Shown piece after piece: positions 7,981 to 16,189 of a DNA stretch of 18,985 bases. The DNA is taken from NCBI GenBank assembly GCA_905221605.1, contig CAJNDS010002074.1:682791-701775 (forward strand), given 5' to 3'. A model generated the notes under the pieces. It searched no databases. It saw only the letters and a program-made list of their open reading frames with translations, and was not told where the DNA came from. The stretch's first letter is position 1, and each line of letters starts with the position of its first letter. The translations under genes were made by a program, and so were the position numbers. Source of the stretch: Symbiodinium natans. Lineage: Eukaryota; Sar; Dinophyceae; Suessiales; Symbiodiniaceae.

Positions 7981-9711
7981 GCTCACACACTCGGCTCTGG
8001 CTTCATGCCGCCATCCGTGCATTCTGGCGGGCTGAGAGACTCAGCTGAAAAGCGGAAAAGTTTGGCTTTTGAGACTTTTGAGCTGCTAGGGGGCGCGTCG
8101 GGTCTTAATGAGGAAGAAGGTTTCCAGCTGACTCCTTCTTTGAGCCCTGGCCTAAACACCCTAAACACCCGAGACACCCCAAAGCTCTGAGGATATCACT
8201 CCATGGCCCCGGTCATCTCCCACCTCAAGGAGTTGGGAACCATCGAGGTGGGGGGGTGGGGGGGGGGGGTTAGGGTTCAGAGTTTTTTGGGTTCAGGGCT
8301 TAGGGCTTAGGGTTTAAGGGTTGAGGGTTTAGGATTTATAGGGTTTAGGGTTTAGGGTTTAGGGTTTAGGGTTTAGGGTTTAGGGTTTAGGGTTTAGGGT
8401 TTAGGGTTTAGGGTTTAGGGTTTAGGGGCGCAGCATGCAAGCTACGCCTTCCTGGCGTTGGGGCTCATAGGAATTAGGGTTTGCTGAAGGTTTAGGGTTC
8501 AGGGCTTGAAGGTTTAGGGTTTAGGGTTTGAAGTTGTTTGGGTTTAGGGTTTGGGGTTTGAAGGCTTGGCCAGGGGCCCAAATTGCATTCCGACTTCAAC
8601 AAACCCCGAGCTTCAGGGTCTGAATGACTTCATGACTTCACGGTTTCGTCTTCAGGGCCTTTATACACTATCCATGACCCAACATGGAAGTCCAACTGGA
8701 TAGGGATAACATGGCTCAGGGTCAGCCTTAAGTGGATCGCCCTTGATGGGCGGCTGAAGAATCAGATGACAAGCTTTGGTAAACGGTCTCAGTTCAGGAT
8801 CTTAGTTTGGAAGCTGTTTCGGAAGTATCCCAATGTGCCTGCTGCCTTTTGACCCCATGCATCCAGGCGCAAGCCGTGCAACAGACAGCTGCCTTTGACG
8901 CGGGATCGTCCTTCTTCCGAGCTGAGGGGATTCTACCTGCGCCCGAAGCCACCCATGCAATTGAAGGCGGGGGGGGACTGAGGATACGAGGGCCAAAGAA
9001 ACCTGGAAAGGCTTTGCCTGCTTTGCCCATGTGAAGGATCAGTCTAAAGCACTGGAGGCTCTTTCGGACGTTCGGATCTCCGGGAGTCTTAACAGCGAGA
9101 CCCTAAACCCTAAACCCTAAACCCTAAACCCTAAACCCTAAACCCTAAACCCTAAACCGCCTCCGGCCATGAATGCAAAGTGCTCTGAACCTCAGTCAGG
9201 CGCTCTTCAAGAAGCACGGCAGGCAGCTGCTGCGGGCGAGCCGCGGGTGATCCTGTTTAACATGCGACTCGGCGGATCTTCCACGCTGTGAGCCCAAACG
9301 TAGGGTTTAGGGTTAAGGGTTTAGGGTTTTAAGGGGCCATACCCACCCTGACCCGGAATGGATTTGTTAGATGAGTTTGGGGCTGACCCAAATTCCTACT
9401 TGCCCTTCAATAGATGGGTCATAGTTTTCATGGGCTCCCTCATCTCCCTCATCGACAGTCGGGTGGATTAGGCCGACATGTTCTGATAGATGGCTGTGTG
9501 GGCGTTAGGATCCTGGGGTTTACATAGGGCACCCTCTACACAGGGCCGATCATCTTCGCACAGGTGCGGGCATGGACATTTCGACATGTTTGCCTGGGAG
9601 AAGTACGCAAAGGGAGAGATGGAAGATTTCGCTTTTCCGGAGGAGGAGCTGAAGGAAGCTCTGAAGAACGTTCCTGGTTTGAATGGCGTGGACTGGCCCC
9701 GTAGTGCATAG
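7981..9711 (+). CDS. trpB: Tryptophan synthase beta-like protein (TrpB2 type), 3' five exons
   Basis: A PLP enzyme expected to join serine and indole into tryptophan. Five exons were deduced: 7981-8035, 8192-8247, 8867-8966, 9200-9263 and 9564-9711. They sum to 423 nt, 140 residues plus TAG. Peptides in order are HTLGSGFMPPSVHSGGLR, MAPVISHLKELGTIE, FFRAEGILPAPEATHAI, GEPRVILFN and CGHGHFDM. These follow the C-terminal order of the TrpB2 branch, which has PPxHAGGLRYHG where classical TrpB has HSxSAGLDYPG. Donors are GA, GT, GC and GC. Every acceptor is AG|G, the dinoflagellate pattern. The upstream exons (PLP lysine, most of the fold) are not visible in 5' sequence and would have to lie beyond the satellites or outside the window. 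Oddity: the Ser usual before GHGHFD appears as Cys. Exon edges are inferred from family order and phase; the identity is much surer than each splice site. Confidence 0.85.
8258..8427 (+). repeat. Telomeric TTTAGGG array inside a trpB intron
   Basis: After a poly-G stretch and degenerate heptamers, 8344-8427 contains twelve uninterrupted perfect TTTAGGG units. The array lies in the deduced 619-nt intron 8248-8866. More degenerate heptamers follow to about 8560. It is the longest perfect telomeric run in the window. Confidence 0.95.
8600..8866. other. Remainder of trpB intron
   Basis: Non-repetitive DNA with no family-like peptide in the trpB frame. The frame that opens at 8807 owes its coding character only to the exon that begins at 8867. 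The stretch ends with the acceptor CATCCAG|GCGCAA. Confidence 0.5.
9101..9156 (-). repeat. Telomeric CCCTAAA array inside a trpB intron
   Basis: Eight perfect CCCTAAA heptamers lie in the deduced 233-nt intron 8967-9199. Relative to the gene they have the opposite orientation to the array at 8344. Confidence 0.95.
9301..9332 (+). repeat. Short degenerate TTTAGGG run in the last trpB intron
   Basis: Four or so heptamers with TTAAGGG variants lie near the start of the deduced intron 9264-9563. Confidence 0.8.
9358..9471 (+). pseudogene. Possible stray transporter-like exon in the last trpB intron
   Basis: A 37-codon frame opens with ATG at 9358 and stops at 9469-9471. It reads MDLLDEFGADPNSYLPFNRW and then a hydrophobic segment (VIVFMGSLISLI). 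The order, a short acidic head, a Pro-Phe-x-Arg-Trp motif and a membrane helix, resembles the start of some major-facilitator transporters. A GT follows the Arg codon at about 9461, so a donor is available. It is enclosed in an intron of trpB. It may be an inserted exon fragment, the first exon of an overlapping gene, or chance. Confidence 0.25.
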
Positions 9712-10117
9712 CCACGTAGCTTCAGGACAATGGCGATTTTCTTTGCGAAGCGACTGACCCAAAATCGGGGATGTCATTGGGTCACTCGGAGTGATCGTTT
9801 ATCGCACAGGGTTTATATAGGGTTTAGGTTTAGGGTTTAGGTTTTTCATTGATGTCTAACGGCATGTGCATTGGGCATCGATGTTGCGAATGAGCTCCTC
9901 AGGATTTCCGATGTGGGCACTTAATTTTTCAGAAGTCCAAATTTGAAATTGGGAAACTTCCTCTGCAACAACACAACCGAAAGCAAGAAGCAGGAAATAC
10001 GCCTACAGAGCAGTGAAGGAATCTAGGGATGCCAGCGCTTGTTTCAAGCCCCTGCTACAGGGTTCAAACAACCCTAAACCCTAAACCCGTTGCTCTGCAG
10101 GCTCCTGCTCAAAGGTT
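9712..10117. other. Downstream region of trpB, no gene seen
   Basis: It contains a short degenerate TTTAGGG run (9809-9846) and a CCCTAAA pair (10074-10088). I looked at frames on both strands and saw no stretch with family-like or convincing coding character. It lies between a + strand gene end and a candidate minus-strand gene end, so it would hold two convergent 3' ends. Confidence 0.5.
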
Positions 10118-10370
10118 TCACAGAAGGCTTGAGGGCCTCCCAATCTGATTCTCAGGGGTGAAAAGTTGGTGTGGGCCCGAAACCACGCCAAGCTTCATCA
10201 ACGCTTGAACATCCCTGCCTCCAATATCCCTCAAGTCGCGAATGTACCTAAACCCTACACCCTAAACCCGAAACCCTAAACCCTAAACCCTAGCCCTACT
10301 GCAATTCATGAGTTATTCCCCAAATTAGGATATTGGAGTTCTCCAAGCTATGAAGCGGCCCTGAACAGTC
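10118..10370 (-). CDS. Two-exon fragment of an unknown protein (3' end of a minus-strand gene)
   Basis: I do not recognise the product. On the minus strand, exon 10370-10300 (from GACTGTTCAGGG to TTGCA) and exon 10247-10118 (ending TGA) join in frame if the 52 nt between them (10299-10248) are spliced. The donor is GT, the acceptor is AG|G, and the split codon CA|G is Gln. The joined peptide runs LENSNILIWGITHELQ, then YIRDLRDIGGRDVQALMKLG, and ends NQIGRPSSLL, 66 residues. The codons are mostly G/C-ending. The intron is almost wholly telomeric heptamers. The upstream AG|G at 10372-10371 is also supplied by a TTTAGG unit. Upstream exons are not found. Coding status is an inference from phase, splice signals and peptide character. 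Confidence 0.4.
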
Positions 10371-10422
10371 CTAAACCCTAAGCCCTAGAGACCCTGTGCC
10401 CGGAAAAAAGTCGACGTATTTG

Positions 10423-10442
10423 TTTTTTTTTTTTTTTTTGTG

Positions 10443-10528
<86 letters not shown>
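10423..10528. repeat. Poly-T plus long TG microsatellite
   Basis: Seventeen T at 10423-10439 are followed by about 42 TG repeats from 10444 to 10528. Frames of His-Thr or Val-Cys through it are artefacts. Confidence 0.97.
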
Positions 10529-10529
<1 letters not shown>

Positions 10530-10624
10530 GTGTGTTTTTTGGGGCGGAGGATGACTCGTGTTGGGGAATTGAGGGGCCACGTTTGGGCTGCCATAGTAGG
10601 GCTACCTAGGGTGAACAAAATCAG

Positions 10625-10711
10625 GGTGATCTTGAATTCCTGCTGAAGGAGGGCGGCTCTGCGAACGACAAAAAGTGCGACGTAAAAAGGGAAACAATGC
10701 GTCCGCTTTAA
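10625..10711 (+). other. Possible short coding exon
   Basis: After an AG|G at 10623-10625 a frame reads GDLEFLLKEGGSANDKKC and stops at 10709-10711 (28 codons). The codons are G/C-ending at first and AT-richer near the end. There is no recognisable family. It could be the last exon of an unseen gene or chance. Confidence 0.2.
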
Positions 10712-11290
10712 GTTTAGTAACGACGGGAAGACCCGAAAAAAGTGGCCCAGTTATTATAAATTGGCTCCCGAGTGTTCTTGCTAACAATATCAATCACACA
10801 CACAAACACTTTCTTCTCCATGTTTTTGCAACTGATTGCATATGGGCCACGACAGATTTGCTAGGATTTAGGGTTCGGGTTTTGGGTTTAAGGTTTCGGG
10901 AAATGTCCTACTGTCGTACTTCCTGCCGTTCGGCTGGGTAAGCTCTGCCCATGCCTTCAGACAATTAGCCGGTTTGGCACCAAGTCCTCACATTGTAGCA
11001 ATATCCTGTCTCAAAAGCTGGTTGCCACTACATGTTACCATTCGGACAGAAGAGGATCGAAGATGAGGGAAGTATTGCACGGGGGCAGGTTGCAGGATAG
11101 CGATGGTGGTTCAATGGCTCAGCTTGTGACACACATCAGCAGGCCTACGGTGCAATCAATATCAGAGTGTCGCTTTAGGGGTTAGGGTTCAGCGCTTTAG
11201 GGGTTAGGGTTTAGTGTTTATGGCTTAGGGCTTAGGGTTTAGGTAATGGCAGATGAGACCAGATTTCATTGATCCTGCAGCTCCTGGTGG
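10712..11290. other. Intergenic region upstream of the caspase-like gene
   Basis: It holds degenerate TTTAGGG runs at about 10864-10900 and 11173-11242 and a short CA-rich piece near 10796. I saw no further gene. A 13-base rRNA-like motif at 10722-10734 is treated under findings. Confidence 0.4.
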
Positions 11291-11305
11291 CATCCTTTTT
11301 TTCAG
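11291..11305 (+). promoter_or_regulatory. Candidate spliced-leader acceptor of the caspase-like gene
   Basis: CATCCTTTTTTTCAG is a strong pyrimidine tract plus AG that ends 18 bases before the ATG at 11324. Dinoflagellate mRNAs receive a trans-spliced leader at such sites, so this supports the chosen start and a very short 5' leader. It could equally be a cis acceptor for a gene with an earlier exon. Confidence 0.5.
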
Positions 11306-11323
11306 CTGGCCCTGACCATTATC

Positions 11324-14300
11324 ATGCGACGCGTATGTATAGTCATTGGATTGCAAGAGGACCTGGATGAAGTGCAGCGGGAAGCTGACGAAGTGGCAGC
11401 CGCTGCCAAAGCATCTGGACTGTTTCACGAGGTACATGAGCTCATCGCTCGGGAAGCCACGGTGACGACTTTCCGCGCAACCATTCAGCAAGCTGTCGCC
11501 GACTTGACCAACAACTCAAAGCTGGTAATCTTTTATGCTGGACATGGCAGCCTTCACGACGGCTTCACGTGGGTCAAGGTAGGGGAAGACAGGATCCCTC
11601 TTGAGACAGAAGTTTTGTCACAAACATCGAGTTATCGTGCCCTGGACGTTGGGTTCATTTTCTCTTGTTGTCAGGATGATCTAAAGGACCCAAAGTCAGA
11701 TCGAGATACATTGCCGGACCTCCGACAGATTGCTGAAGATGCAACGGTGATCAAGATGTATGCATGCCCAGAAGGTTGCAAAGTGGTGGATTCATTCCTC
11801 CTCGGATTTGCCTTTGCATACCATTTGCGAAAGAAGCCCCGTGATCTGAATTCTTTGCTAAGATTTGTACGTGACGATGTTCTTCAATTGTCAATGGGCC
11901 ACATTGAACCACACCTTGACGACGGTTCTTCGAATCCTGGTCTCGGAACCCCAAGCATGTTCATGATCCGAAATCCCATTTTGGTTGTTTTCGAACCAGT
12001 ATTTTTTAAGTGTGCCCAGAGTAAGCATGGACAAAAAGTTGTTGCTGTCATGCGTGGCGTGCTTCATTTTTGTGGTTGCAGCATGCAAAATCAACAATTC
12101 ATTCACATCTTTCCCGTCTGATATTCCAGTACTTGTGTTTGGGCAGCAATCGACTCAGGACTCCCAGTATCGTCTTGAACGATGGTCCATCAGATGGGTT
12201 TCGCAACATCATGGAGAAGACTCAGCTTAAGCTCTTTAGGAGCGCCTTTCTTTTATCTCATCACGTCTTCGAAGTCGTGCAAGAAAACATGAAGCAGGGG
12301 GATGCTGCACTGAGTTTTGCGCAAGCGCGGCAGGCAATTTCGGACATGGCAGATCTGGTTGCTAGCTTCGGGGACCGAGTTACAAACTTATCCGTTCAGT
12401 TGAGTGTGCTGCCCAATTCAGAACTATTGGATATTTTTCAGACATTGGAGGAGTGGCTTCAATGTGAAGGACGAGATGAAGACGTAAGCCTACGTGCTGA
12501 AGACAAATCAAGCTTTGACCGTTGGAATGGTCTACCGGCAAAGACTCGAGACAAGCTGTATTCTGCACTGAGGAAGGTCTCTGATTCAGTGAATCAAGAA
12601 GATCAAGCTGTGCTGTTCCGACAGTTCCTTGCCCTCCTGTCTTACGAAGAGGGTAGACAGATTTTACATCAAGACAGCGCGACAGAGCAATCGACTGCCC
12701 AAGCAGCCCAAGCCTCCGAGGTGTCTGCATCCTGTTTGTGCATTGAAGGAGCTGATGGAGCAAGCTTCACAAAGGATCAGCGGCAACGGTTGCAGGACAA
12801 GCTTAGTGATCTTATGTCAGAGATGGGTATACTTGACAGCGCAGGCTTCATCCTAGCAGGCAGCATCTGGATTGTAATCTGTACGGTGAAGCCGCTGTCT
12901 GCCAAACAACGGGATGACTTAGCCACACGTCTTGAATTGTACGTGAAAGAATGCAAAAACGGAAAGCATGGTCCGCACAGTGCCCTTGCTTGGATGTTTG
13001 CCAAATCTGTGGAGTTAGTGAACAGTGCCCTTGTTCCCATCAGCGTCTCGCATCGTGTTCGCTTTGCTAGAGATTTCCATAAACAAATACCTGCCTTTGA
13101 TGGTCCCATCTGGCTGGATGTCAAAGCAATCAAGGAGGTTGTTGCCAAAGTGCGCAACGTTGCTTTCAGAAGACCAGCTATTTGGGCGGGACCTATCCGC
13201 GTTTTTCAGCACGGTCAGGAGCTTCAAGATAGTCATTTGTTGCGCAACACAAGTGGTCTTCAGATCACAATGGAGAGACGCTGGCAAGACTTGACATGGC
13301 CAGCAGGTTTGGAAGAGGCTATGTCGAAGTTGTCCCAGAAACAGGATGAGCAGCCGCCCTGGGAAGAGAGGCCGAGTTTCCAAGACTTTGCTTTGGCCAT
13401 AAAAGGCTTGTGCAGCTCAGCCGATGACGCGCTGTCCGGGCTTTTCATCCAAGGCGTTCGGGACATCCTTCAAAATGAAAAACTGGTGGACGAGTGCAAA
13501 GACCCTTATGAATTGTTGACAGAGGTTCCTGGCCATTCCAAGTTGCAGCTATTTTCGCTACATATTCACAGCCCTGATCTATACAACATATACGTAGATA
13601 TGCATATATATATATATATATGTATAACTAGTTGCTTAAGTGATCCCATTTTATTCTTGTCAGATCATGTCAAAGCAACTCAGGTCATGCATAACTTACT
13701 TGCTAGCGCAGTCGACACGCTCACATCCATGAAGGCAGCCATCGCGGACCTGGACCGTGCCTTGCAGCTGGAGCCCCAAAGCGCCTTCGCGCTGGAGAAG
13801 CGAGGCGATGCCAAGCTTGGGCAGGGCAAGTATGCAGAGGCCATCGCGGACCTGGACCGTGCCTTGCAGCTGGAGCCCCAAAGCGCCTTCGCGCTGGAGA
13901 AGCGAGGCGATGCCAAGCTTGGGCAGGGCAAGTATGCAGAGGCCATCGCGGACCTGGACCGTGCCTTGCAGCTGGACCCCCAAAGCGCCTTCGCGCTGGA
14001 GAATCGAGGCGATGCCAAGCTTGGGCAGGGCAAGTATGCAGAGGCCATCGCGGACCTGGACCGTGCCTTGCAGCTGGACCCCCAAAGCGCCTTCGCGCTG
14101 GAGAAGCGAGGCGATGCCAAGCTTGGGCAGGGCAAGTATGCAGAGGCCATCGCGGACCTGGACCGTGCCTTGCAGCTGGAGCCCCAAAGCGCCTTCGCGC
14201 TGGAGAAGCGAGGCGATGCCAAGCGCATGCAGGGCAAGTATGCAGAGGCCATCGCGGACCTGGACCGTGCAAAAGCCGAAGTCCAAACTCAACAGGATGC

Positions 14301-14631
14301 TCCGATCTCCCAGGATCCTTTGGAAGCTTTAGAGCATCCAGCCCTTAAAGAGTTACACGCTCAATTGGCCGCTTTTCCACTGACCCTCAGCAGCCTGGTC
14401 AAGGCCTTGACTGTGGCGCCGTCCATGATTGATGCACCCAACTTCCTGGCGTTTGTCAGTGTGTTGCAAGAAGTTACTCGGCCGGTGACCACACGCGGCC
14501 CAAGCAGTATGTCTTCCGTGCAAGATGAAGTAGATCAAGAAGTTGCTGCGATGTTGGAAGCCTTGCCCAGCAACATCGAGAACTCGGGGTCTGAATCGGC
14601 CCTCTCGGATTTCATTGCTGAGTGGAGGTAG
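11324..14631 (+). CDS. Caspase-like (C14) and TPR repeat protein, three exons
   Basis: The N-terminus (about residues 1-215) is a caspase/metacaspase fold: strand VIFYAGHG places the catalytic His at residue 74, and FIFSCCQDD places the Cys at 115 (or 116). The Asp usual before the Cys is Ser here. A GLGTPSMF segment follows. The frame changes near 12010-12190. An intron 12010-12158 (GT, AG|G) restores it; 12021-12193 (GTAAGC donor) is an alternative. The middle of about 450 residues is mostly helical-looking and unrecognised, with a weak ubiquitin-like stretch (IRVFQHGQELQDS). An AT-rich in-frame segment, 13525-13683, looks like a second intron. Then come five 34-residue TPRs and an acidic C-terminus ending FIAEWR. 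With both introns removed the product is 999 residues. Likely role: a signalling or cell-death-type protease on a protein-binding scaffold. Activity is unproven. Confidence 0.8.
13525..13683 (+). other. Probable in-frame intron with AT run
   Basis: The segment starts GTTCCTGG after GAG and ends ACTCAG before GTCATG (AG|G). It is 159 nt, a multiple of three, with no stop, and contains a TA run at about 13603-13625. If read, it gives an odd HIYIYICITS peptide. Removing it joins LLTE to VMHNLLAS just before the first TPR. Confidence 0.5.
13738..14272 (+). repeat. 102-bp tandem repeat encoding five TPR units
   Basis: Units start at 13738, 13840, 13942, 14044 and 14146, with a partial sixth at 14248. 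Each encodes AIADLDRALQLEPQSAFALE followed by KRGDAKLGQGKYAE. Differences between units are few: GAG/GAC in QLEPQ/QLDPQ, AAG/AAT in EKR/ENR, and a CTTGGG to CGCATG change in the last. The TPR signature positions (Gly-Asp-Ala-Lys, Gly-Lys-Tyr, Ala-Leu, Pro) are kept. Confidence 0.95.
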
Positions 14632-14881
14632 TCAAAACATGTGAAAGCCTCTCGGCCGAGAATTCGATGGTGCCACTTCTGTGGAAAACAAGTAGTGTGC
14701 AGTCAGTAGGGTTTAGGGCCTTTAGGGTTTAGGGTTTAGGGGTTTAGGGAGTTTCAGATGTACCCAACCCGGTACCATTCTCAGAGCTTTCGCTCCTTGG
14801 TAGATACAAGACATTTTTGCCAGGTTGCCGCCGACTAACATCCGCGTAGCCAGCAGCGATTCACAAGTTCCGGCTGGGGAT
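14632..14881. other. 3' flank of the caspase-like gene with telomere-like DNA
   Basis: It contains a degenerate TTTAGGG run at 14707-14750. The segment 14750-14881 has open frames on both strands (on the minus strand about 45 codons including ESLLATRMLVGGNLAKM), but I cannot tie either to a gene. Confidence 0.4.
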
Positions 14882-14996
14882 CCCTAAACCCTAAACCCTC
14901 AGCCCCAAACCCTAGACCCTGGACCCTAAACCCTAAACCCTAGACCCTAAACCCTAAACACCCTAAACCCTATAGACCCTAAACCCTGAACCCTCT
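14882..14996 (-). repeat. Degenerate CCCTAAA telomere-like tract
   Basis: About sixteen CCCTAAA-type heptamers with CCCTAGA, CCCTGGA and CACCCTAAA variants. The orientation is opposite to the run at 14707. Confidence 0.9.
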
Positions 14997-15009
14997 TTTA
15001 AACCAAGGA

Positions 15010-15685
15010 TCGATCTTCGGGATCTTGGGCTCGTTCAGGTGTAGGATGGGGATGATGTTTGAAAAAAAAGTGTTCATGGTCTCGGCAGGCCCTTGGGAAA
15101 TTTTCTATTTTCCCTTATTGGGTTTAGGGGTTAGGATTTAGGGTTTAGGGTTCAGGGCCATATTTAGGAATATGGTTTAAGAGGGTTTTAAGGGCCATCC
15201 TAATGGTGTTTCAGATTCTCATTGTTGCTCGGTATCCCCGTGATGCCCTTTACCCTTCTTTTTGGTTCGGGGTTCTCTTGTAAAGTCACAAAAGGGTGCT
15301 CTTATTATAATATGGTTACTACCAAGTATTGTATGTTGATAAATAGCTCACTCCCCCTCATCAAACAGGTATCTCGGATTAGGAGGGGGGGAGACATTGA
15401 CGAAGGGTACTCTAAGGGTTTTCTCCATTGGGATTCGGAAGGTTGAGGGGTTTTCGGGCTTCAAGGGGTTTAGGGCTTTTAGCGTTTAGGGTTTTATGGA
15501 AACCCTGTTTAAAGGGTTTATAAGCTTTTTTAAGGGTTGTATCATCCAGGGGCAGGCTTGTAGATGACTAGAGCACTTTTAATTACTGGGTCTTTTTGGT
15601 AAATGCGCTGCTGCCGTACCTGTTCAGAGTCAAGGCCCATTTTGATGTATTTCGGGAGTACTGGAAGGACACACAAGCTGGGTGA
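15010..15685 (+). other. Possible exons of an unidentified membrane protein
   Basis: Four short open stretches have protein-like character on the + strand. Near 15010-15115 is a Met-rich hydrophobic stretch containing GMMFEKKVFMVS. From 15193, after AG|G, is AILMVFQILIVARYPRDALY, up to a GTAAAG donor at 15280. From 15369, after AG|G, is GDIDEGYSKGFLHWDSEG. From 15572 is STFNYWVFLVNALLPYLFRV, ending in TGA at 15683-15685 (37 residues). Hydrophobic segments suggest a membrane protein. I could not make all phases agree, and at 15010-15082 the minus strand also gives a plausible peptide (MNTFFSNIIPILHLNEPKIP). Telomere-like heptamers at about 15119-15158 separate the first two stretches. This is only a candidate. 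Confidence 0.25.
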
Positions 15686-16159
15686 CAAACACTAGATGTG
15701 TTGTCGCGATGCGGCGGGGTTCTGCACGGCGAAACAGTTATGGAGCGTTGGAAGTTGGGAAGATTGAGATACACAGAGCAAGGGGTTGCACAAGATTCTA
15801 CAAGGTACCAAGAATGATGTTCAAGCGGGTTGATCCGGCGCTTTGATTAAAGCCTAGAATGTAGAGGAGTTATCAAGACAGAACAATAGTATAAGACAGT
15901 CCCGCGGGCGAACAAAATCACCCCAGCAGAGGCCAGAAAACCAACGAACGAGTGGAATTTGAAATTGAATCTAAGCAAAACGCAATGAAACATGCTATCA
16001 ATGCATGCCGCCGCCATGTAATAACTTCCACGGGGCTTCTTGAGTGATGTGGCCTTGATGTTGTTGTAGCTTTGTCTCTGGTAATGCTTCAGTACCTGCA
16101 TGTTTTCATAAGATGCAATGCAGGAGAACAAATGCTGCATGATCCATTCACCGACGCAG
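15686..16159. other. Leader region of the ankyrin gene
   Basis: Mixed DNA with lower G+C than the genes. A 97-codon frame on the minus strand (16140-15847) is open but I do not recognise it. The sequence ends at CACCGACGCAG (AG at 16158-16159), a candidate leader acceptor 30 bases before the ankyrin ATG. Just after that AG the RNA would read ATGTAG, a minimal start-stop upstream of the real start. Confidence 0.35.
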
Positions 16160-16189
16160 ATGTAGCGTTAGTGCCACCTCTCGGACAAT

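Noticed and set aside
7975-8190. A 71-codon frame read through 7975-8190 as one protein
   Set aside because: Only its first part matches TrpB. After 8035 the family match stops, and it resumes at 8192 in another frame, so the rest is intron.
8698-8712. TAGGGATAACATGG resembling part of a homing-endonuclease (I-SceI) site
   Set aside because: Only the first 11 or so bases agree, and the sequence is in an intron rich in TAGGG-type DNA. Chance is enough.
10371-10646. Frames of about 70-77 codons through the TG repeat
   Set aside because: They encode only His-Thr or Val-Cys runs from the microsatellite.
13680-14332. Four frames of 183-198 codons opposite or overlapping the TPR units
   Set aside because: They are shadows of the 102-bp repeat, whose length is a multiple of three. 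The TPR frame alone has a domain signature and continues into unique coding sequence.
15847-16140. 97-codon minus-strand frame with a hydrophobic segment
   Set aside because: No recognisable family and no splice or leader signal that I can defend. It probably lies in the flank of the ankyrin gene.
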